From IMG/VR virus record IMGVR_UViG_3300004807_000018, positions 18,170 through 82,169 of that record: DNA of 64,000 nt; one strand, given 5' to 3'. The stretch comes from a virus. Positions 7,198 through 15,316 of this stretch are shown here, in pieces (position 1 is the first letter of the stretch; every line of letters begins with the position of its first letter). Below the pieces are notes generated by a model. The model did not search any database. It saw only the letters and a list, made by a program, of their open reading frames with translations, and was not told the DNA's origin. The translations under genes were made by a program, and so were the position numbers.

Positions 7198-8855
7198 AGG
7201 ATCCCCCAGCTTGCCGACTGCCATCCTGGCGTCAGCCCAGGAATTACCTTCCCTGGCATTGAACTACTTGCTCGCGGCCCTCCTCCGAATTGTCCTTCTC
7301 GCACGGCATTGTTCAGGCGGTTCACTGCATCAGTGTTCTTTTCGACTGCTTCCTTATGGCTGTCGAGCGGTAGGTGAAGCGCCGTCCTGATGTTGTCAAC
7401 GATATTGTTGACCGCACTTAGGATGTTGCCATAGATCCGAGAAACAAAGGACAGAATGAGCTGTCCGGCCTGAATGAACGGGTCAATGATCGGCTTGACA
7501 AGAAGGTCGTAGCCTCCAATCACAAACTTCTGAATGGCATCGCCAAGCGTCTGGAACATCCTGCCAACCGTTTTCAGCGTTGGCCCGAATGTATCGCTCA
7601 ACCACTCCGACGTGGTCTTAATAGCGGTGTTTAGCGTGCTAATGAAGTACGCGAACTGCTTCATGTCGTTGCCAAACAGGATGACAATGAAGTCCTTGAT
7701 GCCTTGAGCGGCCACGGCCATGCTCGCAGAGAAATCTGCTGCAGCCCTCATGTTTTCAAAGGAGCCTGATCCTTGTCTCTGATTGCGCATCACGTCGTAG
7801 ACCGGTTGAGACAAGAAGTAGGCACCGGCCGCATCGGGCGAACCAGCCATCTCTGCGCGCTTTCTTGACTGGTTCAAGTCTTTTGAGTTGCGGATCCAGT
7901 CGAGAACCTTGAGTCCCTTGGTGTTGTAGTTGTTGTCACCGAACGGGCCGCCGAGCGGATTGACGCCTGCACCGGCAGCAGCGATCGGCCCAAATCCACT
8001 TAGCAAGTTGCTACCAAGCCCCGCGACATCAATTCCTAGAGCTGCCCCAAATAGGTTTGCCGACCGAGCTTCGCCAACAGTGCCTCCGCCCCGTACAAGC
8101 GACGTGCGCACTTCATTCAACGTGCTGACCGTTGATTTCATGGCCATTGCAAGCGCCAGGGATTGTGCAGCAGCAGCAGCAAACGGCGCTGCAACCCCAG
8201 CAGCAGTTCCCGCCAGACCAGCAGTTCCCCCGGCAGCACTCGCGGATCCCGCCAGGTTCAGAATGCCGCCGATGGTTGGGTTCATGCCCATCGAAAGCAT
8301 GTGCCCAAATATAGGCATGAGTTGCAATTTCCCGTTGGGACCGATTGCGGCCCTGCTGTTGTTGATCAGCTTCCTGATTGGGTCCACTACTGGCGGAGCT
8401 TTGGGAGAAGACTTTTTGATCAGATTGTTGTAGGCAGTGTTCACCTGCTGCTGCGCAATCTTCGTCGCATAAGGATCTCCCGCAACACGAGCGTCATGTA
8501 GTGCCCCGTAAGCCTTTCGAAGGTTGGAATAAATCGGCAGGTTAAGTGGGCCATTGTAGCCTGAACCACCACCCGAGCCTCTCCTACCTCCGCCACTCCC
8601 CCCTGAGGATCCTCCAGAGGAAATCTTCGGGATTTTGATTCCCTGCATGCCGCCGATCGAGGCGACCATTTTTTGAAAGGCAGTCGCGACCTCATTGGCC
8701 AGGAACTTTGTGTTCGCAAGGGAGATGTTCAGCTTGTGAATTCCAGCGTTCACATCACTCGTCGACTTCTTGACCGCCTCCATACTGGATTGAAGGCTTC
8801 GAATCGCCGCAAAGGCGGTTTGATCCTTGATTTTTGCATCGACAATAATCGCCAT
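7194..8855 (-). CDS. Tape-measure-like tail protein, 553 aa
   Basis: A 553-residue protein lying directly after the tail chaperone genes, the standard place of the tape measure. Residues 1-80 are helical (MAIIVDAKIKDQTAFAAIRS...), followed by a Gly/Ser/Arg linker (about 85-102). An Ala/Gly-rich hydrophobic stretch (about 200-245) is typical of tape-measure membrane segments, and further helices near 400-490 include FIQAGQLILSFVSRIYGNIL. It is short for a siphovirus tape measure, which implies a short tail (about 80 nm if the usual 1.5 angstrom per residue applies) or a split gene. Assignment rests on gene order and composition. Confidence 0.75.
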   Translation of the reverse strand: MAIIVDAKIKDQTAFAAIRSLQSSMEAVKKSTSDVNAGIHKLNISLANTKFLANEVATAFQKMVASIGGMQGIKIPKISSGGSSGGSGGGRRGSGGGSGYNGPLNLPIYSNLRKAYGALHDARVAGDPYATKIAQQQVNTAYNNLIKKSSPKAPPVVDPIRKLINNSRAAIGPNGKLQLMPIFGHMLSMGMNPTIGGILNLAGSASAAGGTAGLAGTAAGVAAPFAAAAAQSLALAMAMKSTVSTLNEVRTSLVRGGGTVGEARSANLFGAALGIDVAGLGSNLLSGFGPIAAAGAGVNPLGGPFGDNNYNTKGLKVLDWIRNSKDLNQSRKRAEMAGSPDAAGAYFLSQPVYDVMRNQRQGSGSFENMRAAADFSASMAVAAQGIKDFIVILFGNDMKQFAYFISTLNTAIKTTSEWLSDTFGPTLKTVGRMFQTLGDAIQKFVIGGYDLLVKPIIDPFIQAGQLILSFVSRIYGNILSAVNNIVDNIRTALHLPLDSHKEAVEKNTDAVNRLNNAVREGQFGGGPRASSSMPGKVIPGLTPGWQSASWGIL

Positions 8856-8857
8856 CG

Positions 8858-9100
8858 CTAGTTCATTCCTTCTGGAAGCTCAGGTTCGGGTTGCTGAATG
8901 GGCCGTGTCGTACGGCGACCGTTCTCGGGGAATTCCTGCTCTGCCAGTTCGAGAGCATCTTCGAGCAATTCGCTCACAGAGCACTGATCAAGATCAATAC
9001 CGCAGGGCTCAGAGCCAAGCTTTTCACAGAGGGATCCGAGCCGTGCGTTTATGGAGTAAAGAGCATCCAGTTGATACGCTAGGACAGAGGGGTGGCCCAT
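8858..9100 (-). CDS. Tail assembly chaperone, frameshift-expressed C-terminal part
   Basis: An 80-residue frame from ATG 9100. In the -1 frame it is open upstream past the stop of the preceding chaperone gene. A ribosome slipping at 9145-9151 would therefore make a fusion of 143 + 15 + 80 = 238 residues. The sequence is acidic (ENGRRTTRPIQQPEPELPEG at the C-end). This mirrors lambda G/GT. Independent initiation at ATG 9100 with AAGG upstream is also possible. Confidence 0.7.
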   Translation of the reverse strand: MGHPSVLAYQLDALYSINARLGSLCEKLGSEPCGIDLDQCSVSELLEDALELAEQEFPENGRRTTRPIQQPEPELPEGMN

Positions 9101-9123
9101 TCCCTTATAAAGGAAATAGGCAA

Positions 9124-9573
9124 TTACCCCTGTCCGGAAATCTCTTTTGGGTCCTTTTTAAGCGCCTTCTGGGGGAGCTCGTTGTAGAGCGCCATCATCT
9201 GGGCCAGGATGAGCGGGTCAGTCATGAACAGCACAATCTCTTCCCATGTGTACCGGTCTTCATCTGGGCAGCTTTGCGCTCTGTACAGAGCCGCAGCGAT
9301 TTCAGCGGCATCTCGCGACACGAGTACGGGCTCAGCGTTCAGCATCAGCGTCTGAGGTGGCTGATAATCTGGGCTTCCTTTGATGCCAACGCCCGTGCTG
9401 TACTCGGCTAGCTTTTGCTCCCTCATGTCTTTGACGTTTAGGTACTCGGTCGGCGTGAGGTGCCGCACATGCATCGAAAAAGTGACCGACCCGTCTTCAG
9501 AAGTGAAGACAGGGTCGGGGGTGACGAACGTGCGCTCTCGCGCGGTCAGCGACTGTGGAGTAACTTTCGGCAT
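9124..9573 (-). CDS. Tail assembly chaperone (lambda G analogue), 149 aa
   Basis: Start at ATG 9573, whose A overlaps the stop of the tail-tube gene (TAATG). The 149-residue product contains VRHLTPTEYLNVKDMREQKL and a helical, acidic middle (DEDRYTWEEIVLFMTDPLIL), and ends in KKDPKEISGQG. Its place between tail tube and tape measure, and the slippery heptamer near its 3' end, mark it as the chaperone that coats the tape measure during tail assembly. An upstream extension of the frame to 9735 has no support. Confidence 0.78.
   Translation of the reverse strand: MPKVTPQSLTARERTFVTPDPVFTSEDGSVTFSMHVRHLTPTEYLNVKDMREQKLAEYSTGVGIKGSPDYQPPQTLMLNAEPVLVSRDAAEIAAALYRAQSCPDEDRYTWEEIVLFMTDPLILAQMMALYNELPQKALKKDPKEISGQG
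9145..9151 (-). promoter_or_regulatory. -1 ribosomal frameshift slippery site C CCA AAA
   Basis: On the minus strand the heptamer CCCAAAA is in the correct zero-frame phase (GAC CCA AAA GAG), matching X XXY YYZ. It lies 19 bases before the zero-frame stop (9126-9124). The -1 frame has a stop (TAA) 12 bases before the site and none after it until the end of the 80-residue gene, so the fusion frame begins just before the heptamer. Confidence 0.72.
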
Positions 9574-10085
9574 TAGGTGTACGCAACGGAGTATTGGAGC
9601 GTGCCGAAATCGGCAGGCCCGAGACTGAGAGTGGATTCCTGAGCGCCTCGGCCCTGGCCGCCATCGCGGAAGGCTCCTCGGTGTCCTAGGAACGTGTGTG
9701 TCTGGATCGATCCAGCGTTGGTGCCGGTCACCCAAACGACCTTGATGTAGTCGTAGGTGGTTGCTCCGGCTACACCTTGGAACACGGTGTAAAGCGGGTT
9801 GGGATCAGAACCGTTGTTGACTTTGTAGATGGTGATCTCGGCAGACCAACCATCGGCGATTGGCACCTCGTTGTGACGCGTGGTGTGCATCGCGTTGACT
9901 TCTGGCGCTTCGACGTCGATCGAGAACTGAATACCCATCAGCTCTCCCACGGGTACGCCCCCGGTAACTGCAGCAAGGCTTACGCCTGTGCCCCAAGTTA
10001 CGGTGCCATCGCCAGCGACGGTGCCCGGATAGATCAGGCACGACGTTGTATGCCGACCAAACATCGGCATTGGGATTTTTGACAT
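9573..10085 (-). CDS. Probable major tail tube protein, 170 aa
   Basis: A 170-residue, Gly/Thr/Val-rich beta protein with no membrane segment. It includes a region resembling the Ig-like or tube fold (QFSIDVEAPEVNAMHTTRHN, WSAEITIYKVNNGSDPNPLY). It ends immediately before the chaperone gene (1-base overlap) and follows three neck-type genes, the usual tail-tube position. The residues ADGWSAEITIYK and final LGPADFGTLQYSVAYT fit a beta-sandwich. No motif is decisive; the call is by order and composition. Confidence 0.7.
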   Translation of the reverse strand: MSKIPMPMFGRHTTSCLIYPGTVAGDGTVTWGTGVSLAAVTGGVPVGELMGIQFSIDVEAPEVNAMHTTRHNEVPIADGWSAEITIYKVNNGSDPNPLYTVFQGVAGATTYDYIKVVWVTGTNAGSIQTHTFLGHRGAFRDGGQGRGAQESTLSLGPADFGTLQYSVAYT

Positions 10086-10095
10086 TTAGAGACCC

Positions 10096-10587
10096 TCAGA
10101 GGACGATGTCGCGTCTCTCGAATGCGGCTAGGGCGCTTTCGATATGCGACTCAATCAGTGGTTCGCCGAGAGCTTCAAGCTCGTCGTCTATGGGACGGCG
10201 CACCATTTTGCTACGAGGCCGGTTTTTGCCTGCCAGGTAATCAGCCACGGGCGAAGCGTTGATAAGGCTTGCCGTGATTCCTTCAGAGGTCGTGATCATG
10301 GGATCGACCTTCCAAAACGAAATGAACCCGCTAGGGCTATGGGTGTTGATAATCGCGGGATCGAGCATCGGAACGCTTGGGTTCACGTACTCGTTTGGCA
10401 TCCGAAGTTTCCAAACGCTCGCCCCGCTCACATGACGCGTCGCGTACGGGTGACCCATCGCCGCAAGCTGAGCAAGGCTGTATCCTCCGCTCGATAGCCC
10501 TACGGCTACCTGCTTCATCTCGTCCATCCCGGAGGACAGACCGAGTTTGAAGGCGGTCTCTAGCTCGTCGCCAAGATCAATGTCCAT
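10096..10587 (-). CDS. Head-tail joining (neck) protein candidate, 163 aa
   Basis: A 163-residue protein in the position of HK97 gp10-like tail-completion proteins. It begins MDIDLGDELETAFKLGLSSG, a helical N-terminus, followed by a mixed region (HSPSGFISFWKVDPMI) and a helical, charged C-terminus (IESHIESALAAFERRD). Its start abuts the stop of the upstream 175-residue gene. No motif identified; function inferred from synteny. Confidence 0.7.
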   Translation of the reverse strand: MDIDLGDELETAFKLGLSSGMDEMKQVAVGLSSGGYSLAQLAAMGHPYATRHVSGASVWKLRMPNEYVNPSVPMLDPAIINTHSPSGFISFWKVDPMITTSEGITASLINASPVADYLAGKNRPRSKMVRRPIDDELEALGEPLIESHIESALAAFERRDIVL

Positions 10588-11114
10588 CAGTACATCTGGG
10601 TGAGGAGGCCTGGGCTGTATTTGAGTGAGCAGCCGTACACGTTGGTCTGTGAGACGCTAAAGATCGCGTGAATCAGTGGGTCAGAAAGCGTGCTGTTGAC
10701 CACTCCCTGCTCCCACACGGTGAAGGTATTGAAAACTGCGCTGGGGCTGTCCATGGCCGCCCTCATCAGGTTGCCAAAGTTGTCGTTGGACTCCTGAGTG
10801 CCAACGGTTGAAGATTGGCCCCACTCTTCGAGGTAGTAGGCTTTGAAAGGCCTGCGGCATAGTCCGACAGCGGACATGAGCAACTCGCCATCTGCCGATG
10901 GAACAGCCTCCCCGATCTCGAGGAGAATGCAGGGGAACGAAAGGTTTGGATCCGACGAGCGAAGTTGCTCAATAAGCGACTCTTTGGCACCCTCGGTGTT
11001 CGTGAAGACGTTGACTCTTCCCGAAGGTGGTTCAGGCAAGCTGACAGCCGCCGAAAGCACCGCGGTAAGTTCCGCCCGCATGTCGGCAAAGTTTGTGGTG
11101 GGAACAAAAGGCAT
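10587..11114 (-). CDS. Tail terminator candidate, 175 aa
   Basis: A 175-residue protein in the slot usually held by the tail terminator, between the connector genes and the tail tube. Features: N-terminal helix FADMRAELTAVLSAAVSLPE, central LSFPCILLEIGEAVPS, and a C-terminal strand-rich part that includes FSVSQTNVYGCSLKYSPG. This fits the alpha/beta fold of lambda gpU-like proteins only loosely. No direct family match is claimed. Confidence 0.68.
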   Translation of the reverse strand: MPFVPTTNFADMRAELTAVLSAAVSLPEPPSGRVNVFTNTEGAKESLIEQLRSSDPNLSFPCILLEIGEAVPSADGELLMSAVGLCRRPFKAYYLEEWGQSSTVGTQESNDNFGNLMRAAMDSPSAVFNTFTVWEQGVVNSTLSDPLIHAIFSVSQTNVYGCSLKYSPGLLTQMY

Positions 11115-11115
11115 A

Positions 11116-11529
11116 TCAGATCAGGGTCTTGGGTGGCTCGACGGGCACGGTGTAGAAGAACGCATGAGGCAACTTCACTGGGCGCTTGGGCTCGCCTTGC
11201 GGTGCACCCCACTCCGTGTCGCCGTTACGGGTTGTGTAGTGCACCAAATCTCCGCTCTTTACAGGGATCACATACTGGCAGTCCGTCTTGTTGGCGGTGA
11301 GGAGGGTGTTTTCCTTCGCGATGAACGAGTCGGCCATTCCCGTGTTGTAGTTGGGCGTCCGGTGCAGGTTGCAAGGGACGTTCTCTAGAGGCGTAGGGTC
11401 ATCGGGCGACAATGGGCGAATCGTGTAGCCAATGACCGTGAGCGTCCCGGACTTGTAGACGGGCATATAGACCGTCATCGAGTCCAAATACCTTCGGATC
11501 TCGCGCGGGGTCAGTGGTGGAAGTGCCAT
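11116..11529 (-). CDS. Head-closure-like neck protein, 137 aa
   Basis: ATG 11529 overlaps the TGA of the upstream connector gene (TGATG); a longer frame to 11727 is not needed. The 137-residue product starts MALPPLTPREIRRYLDSMTV and is rich in Pro and Thr with beta character (GTLTVIGYTIRPLSPDDPTP). Short beta-barrel head-closure (stopper) proteins of siphoviruses look like this and sit in this position. Assignment is positional. Confidence 0.68.
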   Translation of the reverse strand: MALPPLTPREIRRYLDSMTVYMPVYKSGTLTVIGYTIRPLSPDDPTPLENVPCNLHRTPNYNTGMADSFIAKENTLLTANKTDCQYVIPVKSGDLVHYTTRNGDTEWGAPQGEPKRPVKLPHAFFYTVPVEPPKTLI

Positions 11530-12215
11530 CAGTAGGAGTGCTCGAGCCTGTACCTGTATAGGTAACGCTCTGCTTGGCCCCGAACGCCTCGGCCCATGCG
11601 AAGCAGCAGGGCAGGGTCGTACTCGTCGGATTGGTCGATGTCGGTGATCTTGATCAGCCCGGCCATCAGCCCCTCTCGAACTGCCGCAAGCGTGTTGGCC
11701 ACAGCGAGAAGGAGGATTCCCTCCCACGCGCCATCGGGGATCGTGCCAGTGCAGTAGCCCCAGACGCCTGTCACAATGATCGACTGAGGTTGCCCGCGCT
11801 GGACGTAGGCAAACATGATTGAGGTGTAGGGTGGGGCTGGCACCACATTGGGGTCGAGGGCCGGTTCAAGCCAGTAATCGGCTCCCTGAATGAGAGTGCT
11901 TCCACCTAGGCCCGTCGAGGGGTCGACGCCAGTCACGACCGACGTGCACGAAAGCAGTCCGTTGGTGAGCAGAAGTTGGCAGTCTCCACCCACAAAGCCG
12001 CCAAGCCTATCTGGCCCCGGTGGGTTGAATGGAATTGACTGAGCAGTACTGCTTGTCTGAAAGAAGGGCCGGTAGCCTGTCCGCTGGTTCCAGTCATCAA
12101 TCGCTGCTGAAAGCCTCGACGCGACGTCAAAGCCTCCAGGAACGCTGATGGGAGTGGGCAGATTGGCCAGATAACTGGTCACATCTGATACCGTGGGCAG
12201 GCTACCGTGGCTCAT
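11529..12215 (-). CDS. Head-tail connector protein, 228 aa
   Basis: A 228-residue protein immediately downstream of capsid-region genes. The N-terminal third (LPTVSDVTSYLANLPTPISV, then ASRLSAAIDDWNQRTGYRPF) matches the pattern of gp6/adaptor-type connectors: a short helix, then a helix with W-x-x-R-T-G-Y/F. The C-terminal half contains helices (WEGILLLAVANTLAAVREGL). It would form the ring between portal and tail. Assignment is from order and this N-terminal pattern. Confidence 0.72.
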   Translation of the reverse strand: MSHGSLPTVSDVTSYLANLPTPISVPGGFDVASRLSAAIDDWNQRTGYRPFFQTSSTAQSIPFNPPGPDRLGGFVGGDCQLLLTNGLLSCTSVVTGVDPSTGLGGSTLIQGADYWLEPALDPNVVPAPPYTSIMFAYVQRGQPQSIIVTGVWGYCTGTIPDGAWEGILLLAVANTLAAVREGLMAGLIKITDIDQSDEYDPALLLRMGRGVRGQAERYLYRYRLEHSY

Positions 12216-12644
12216 TTACTTGCTCTTTGCGGCGGCCAGCGTAGGCTGTGCAGCCGGTGCAACTCCAAGCTCACTCTTGAGGGCCGCGATTTCGTCGCGA
12301 AGCTCTTTGAGTTCGGATGCTTGGCTTGCGCTCGTCTGGGTCAGCGCACTTACCACTTGCTGGTTGCTAATCACCAGTTGGCGGATCATGTCCGCTAGAG
12401 GAGCAAAGTCGGCGCTTCCGGCAGTTGGTTTGCCTGCAACAACGGGCTCGGACTGCTTCTTGAGCTCGAACCACTCGTTGGTGGTCACGAACATCACGTT
12501 GGTGTCTTTCTGAAGGATTGCGAGTTCCCGGTCAGTAAGCACCTGCCTGGTGCCGTCGCTGAAACAGACGCCTGTTCGGTCCTGGAACCGGTCCAGCTTT
12601 ACGGCGACCTTCTTGCCTTCTGCAATTGCGAGCTGTGCGTTCAT
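12216..12644 (-). CDS. Hypothetical capsid-region protein with coiled coil, 142 aa
   Basis: A 142-residue protein. The N-terminal half is compact (KKVAVKLDRFQDRTGVCFSD and LTDRELAILQKDTNVMFV). The C-terminal half is a probable coiled coil (IRQLVISNQQVVSALTQTSA..., ELKELRDEIAALKSELG) with an Ala/Pro/Lys tail. It overlaps the start of the next gene upstream by four bases (ATGA). The upstream neighbour begins with a similar small domain (LLATGETVRLDDAGLDRL versus SDGTRQVLTDRELAIL), so the two may share a fold. Function unknown. Confidence 0.7.
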   Translation of the reverse strand: MNAQLAIAEGKKVAVKLDRFQDRTGVCFSDGTRQVLTDRELAILQKDTNVMFVTTNEWFELKKQSEPVVAGKPTAGSADFAPLADMIRQLVISNQQVVSALTQTSASQASELKELRDEIAALKSELGVAPAAQPTLAAAKSK

Positions 12645-12991
12645 GATCTAGCCTCTGTGCTCTCAGGAGTCTCTTCAGCTGCAGGCTCTGCTGCGGCCTC
12701 AGATACGGGTGTGTTGCGAGCCTCAGATTCAGCGTGCTCGCGTCCGTCTGGGTCTTCGGCGACCTCGGCGACCTCTTCGGTCGCAGGGATGTCAGCCTTA
12801 AATTGAAGGGAGTGGGATGCTTTGCTCGAGGACTTCTCGCGCAGACTCAGCTCGGCAAGCACGAACTCTTCGTCGCTTCGGAGCCTATCCAGTCCAGCAT
12901 CATCCAAACGTACAGTCTCGCCCGTGGCAAGGAGCACGTTGTGCTTTCCCTGGTCGCGGCCAAGAACCTGGAATTTATGTTCTGTAATCAT
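12641..12991 (-). CDS. Hypothetical capsid-region protein, acidic tail, 116 aa
   Basis: A 116-residue protein. Residues 1-50 form a small domain (FQVLGRDQGKHNVLLATGET, DDAGLDRLRSDEEFVLAELS). The rest is a low-complexity Ala/Glu/Pro/Ser tail. No membrane or signal sequence. A head accessory or decoration-related role is possible from its position between capsid and connector genes, but nothing in the sequence is specific. Confidence 0.68.
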   Translation of the reverse strand: MITEHKFQVLGRDQGKHNVLLATGETVRLDDAGLDRLRSDEEFVLAELSLREKSSSKASHSLQFKADIPATEEVAEVAEDPDGREHAESEARNTPVSEAAAEPAAEETPESTEARS

Positions 12992-13006
12992 GGGTTTGAA
13001 GGGCGT

Positions 13007-13231
13007 TCAGGCAGTGGGCGTGAACGTGTGAGAGGCCTTCGTCGTGACCTTTTCTAAGGCTTTGCTCACTTTGGCGATGGTGTATTGCCCAGTCTTGAGG
13101 TTTGGCAGCTTAGCGTCGGGCACAAAGAAGGTTTGGGTGGAGAGGGTGTTGCCGTTGGCGTCTTGTGAATCGATGCCGACGAGGTTCTGCCCGTTCTCGC
13201 GCCCGAGAGTTCGAAATGGTTGAGCAGGCAT
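13007..13231 (-). CDS. Small capsid-region protein, 74 aa
   Basis: A 74-residue beta-type protein (QNLVGIDSQDANGNTLSTQT, FFVPDAKLPNLKTGQYTIAK) ending in KASHTFTPTA. It follows the strong palindrome at 13244-13265, so its expression is probably separated from the capsid-gene transcript. It could be a decoration or head accessory protein. No family recognised. Confidence 0.65.
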   Translation of the reverse strand: MPAQPFRTLGRENGQNLVGIDSQDANGNTLSTQTFFVPDAKLPNLKTGQYTIAKVSKALEKVTTKASHTFTPTA

Positions 13232-13243
13232 GATGTTGAAAGT

Positions 13244-13265
13244 GGCCCGGGGGATCCCCCGGGCC
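13244..13265. terminator. Perfect 22-bp GC palindrome
   Basis: The sequence from 13244 to 13265 equals its own reverse complement (arms of GGCCCGGGGGA and its complement). It forms a very stable hairpin between the 167-residue and 74-residue genes. No T-run follows on the minus strand, so it may be a partial terminator or an RNA-processing barrier that sets capsid protein stoichiometry. Confidence 0.5.
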
Positions 13266-13276
13266 GTAAGCGATCC

Positions 13277-13780
13277 TTACGAAGTCGACAGACTTGGGTT
13301 GCTCGCTCTGTCGTAGCCTGGAGTCGACGTGAGAGTCGAGTGGGTAGCGACGCCGCTTGGAACGACCGCGCCAACGATCGAGGCGTAGCGGAATGCCACA
13401 GCGCCCGTGATGACCACGTTGGCCGTAGCGCGAACGATCTGTCCTCTGACATAGCTCACCAGGGGCTTGAAGATGTCAATGAACAGAAGCGTTGCGGAGT
13501 CTCCGGTCGTGGCCTGAGCCTGAACCGTGTTGCCGGAATCGACGTGCTGGAAGAGTCCAATGGTGCCAGCGCCATATGTGCCGGACGTGTTGGAGCCCTT
13601 CGCCTGCAGAGTCGCCGTGCCGGTTGCGGTGATCGTGCCAATCAGCGCAAGGAAGAAAACTCCGTTGTACTGCTGACTCATCGAAACCTCGGTGAAGGTT
13701 TGAGTGTCGGTTGTACCCGCAGCCACCGCGCCAAGCGCGAGGATTGGGTCAAGGTCGGTTGTCGGTTGGTGGAAGAACAT
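13277..13780 (-). CDS. Capsid-associated beta protein, 167 aa
   Basis: A 167-residue protein directly after the major capsid gene. It is rich in Ala/Thr/Gly/Val with regular strands (FFLALIGTITATGTATLQAK, VSYVRGQIVRATANVVITGA) and has no Cys pairs. Composition and position fit a decoration or head-stabilising protein. It is followed by the 22-bp palindrome. No motif proves the role. Confidence 0.72.
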   Translation of the reverse strand: MFFHQPTTDLDPILALGAVAAGTTDTQTFTEVSMSQQYNGVFFLALIGTITATGTATLQAKGSNTSGTYGAGTIGLFQHVDSGNTVQAQATTGDSATLLFIDIFKPLVSYVRGQIVRATANVVITGAVAFRYASIVGAVVPSGVATHSTLTSTPGYDRASNPSLSTS

Positions 13781-13846
13781 TGTTTAACCTCGTGTGAAGT
13801 GGGCTCCGGAAGACCCGAAGCCCGTGACCCGCGCTACGAAAGCGCC

Positions 13847-15304
13847 TTAGCTCTGCTGTCCGATGTGGACGGCGCGGCTCTGAACGGTCTGTCCACCGCA
13901 GCGGAATCGGAAGTTCCAACCGAGGGCGTTCTTCTGGATCATCGAGCGGTCTTGAGTACCGTAGGTCTCGATGGTCATGCCAACGCGCTGGCAGAAGATG
14001 TACGCATCCTTCGGATCACCGAAAGCGACGACATTGTTTCCTGCGCCGGTGTTGGGCATGAACGGCGAGAAGATCACGTCAAAGCCAAGAAGCTTGTGAA
14101 CGCGCTTGCTTGCCAGACCCTCAGGACCCTGCGATCGAGCCAGACCAAAGATGAGCTGGCCAGAACCGTCAGTGATCTGCGAGAACGTCGCCCAGGCGTT
14201 GATCTTGTTCATCAGCGCCACAGTCGTGTCAGAATCGGTGTACTGCGGAGGCATGCCCTCAACAAGGTTGATAAGGCCTGCAGCCGTGACCGGGTTACCG
14301 CAGTTGACCACTGGGCAGTAGTCGCCCGCGCCGCCCGCGTTGGTCAGAAGTCCGACGGGCTGGTTGATGCCGGTACCCGACACCAGAGCGTTGTCGAGAC
14401 CGAGATCGTAGGCCTGGCCACCGAGCTTGCCGATCACCATCGAAAGAGGAATCTGAGAGTCCTCCAGGAGGTTGCGCGAGCACTCGATGAAGAACTGGCC
14501 GGTGTGGATCTCAACCGTCACGTTGCCGAAGTTCGGGTCAGCCTGACTTGGCGTGGGGCCCTTTTCGCCAATCCACTGGATTCGCGGGCTGTTTGCCACG
14601 TAGATGTCGGCCGTATCCGAGTCGTTGTTGATTCGGGGCCAGATCACCTGGTCAGCCGAGCACGGAACCGTCTCGACATAGCTCATGAGCCGTGTCGGGT
14701 GAGGCTTGCGCTGAATGAGCTGAGCAATGTACTGCGGAGGAACGAAGAAGCCTCCGCCGCTGTCCGCGCCCTCAGAAAGGGTTTTCGCGTCCATCAGGAC
14801 TTGGAAGTCGGCCTTGTCGAGCGCGTCTTGTCCCTTTCGAGCGTAGATCTCGAACGCCCGCATGTAGGTGGGCTCCTGGATTGCCTTCAGGGTTCGGTCG
14901 GAGAGAACCGCACCGTCGCCCTCGATCGGCACCATCTTGCCCGTGATGGGATCGACGCCATAGGTCTCGTGACCGCTCTTGCCTTCCCATGTCGTGCGCT
15001 GGCCCATGGCCTTTTGAGCTGCATTCTGGATGGCTGCAAGTTCTGCCTTAGCAACCGCACCGATCGGCATGAGATTCGCGTTGCCCATAAGTCCCTTTGC
15101 GGACTGCATGCTCTTCTCAAGCTCGATTGCGGACTGAAGGTTGGCCTCAGCCTCCTTGAGTCTTTGGGGATACTCCCTCAGAAGTTTCAACTCGTCGGGG
15201 GACCAATTGCCCTTGGCCTGAAGCGTCTCGCACTCCGACACGATGCCCTCGAAGGCATCACGCTGCGCCTTGATCAGCGCATTCTCTTGATATGCTGTTG
15301 CCAC
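13847..15304 (-). CDS. Major capsid protein, HK97 fold, 485 aa
   Basis: A 485-residue protein of the HK97 capsid family. The first 75 residues are a coiled-coil delta domain (ALIKAQRDAFEGIVSECETL, LKEAEANLQSAIELEKSMQS) that would be removed by the protease encoded upstream. The mature part has typical blocks: GGGFFVPPQYIAQLIQRKPH, SRNLLEDSQIPLSMVIGKLG, LDNALVSGTGINQPVGLLTN, then GLARSQGPEGLASKRVHKLL and a C-terminal P-domain/E-loop region FGDPKDAYIFCQRVGMTIET. Length is ordinary for unprocessed HK97-type subunits. It lies right after the protease gene, as in HK97-like phages. Confidence 0.93.
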   Translation of the reverse strand: MATAYQENALIKAQRDAFEGIVSECETLQAKGNWSPDELKLLREYPQRLKEAEANLQSAIELEKSMQSAKGLMGNANLMPIGAVAKAELAAIQNAAQKAMGQRTTWEGKSGHETYGVDPITGKMVPIEGDGAVLSDRTLKAIQEPTYMRAFEIYARKGQDALDKADFQVLMDAKTLSEGADSGGGFFVPPQYIAQLIQRKPHPTRLMSYVETVPCSADQVIWPRINNDSDTADIYVANSPRIQWIGEKGPTPSQADPNFGNVTVEIHTGQFFIECSRNLLEDSQIPLSMVIGKLGGQAYDLGLDNALVSGTGINQPVGLLTNAGGAGDYCPVVNCGNPVTAAGLINLVEGMPPQYTDSDTTVALMNKINAWATFSQITDGSGQLIFGLARSQGPEGLASKRVHKLLGFDVIFSPFMPNTGAGNNVVAFGDPKDAYIFCQRVGMTIETYGTQDRSMIQKNALGWNFRFRCGGQTVQSRAVHIGQQS

Positions 15305-15316
15305 TGAAATACCTCG

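Noticed and set aside
9124-9735. Longer chaperone start at 9735
   Set aside because: The extra 54 residues overlap the tail-tube gene and look like out-of-frame translation; ATG 9573 is coupled to the tail-tube stop.
13220-15307. A 695-codon open frame on the plus strand opposite the major capsid gene
   Set aside because: The capsid gene on the minus strand has clear family blocks, coupled neighbours and ribosome context. The antisense frame is Arg/Val-rich with no domain and no gene-start signals; it is a by-product of GC-rich codon use.
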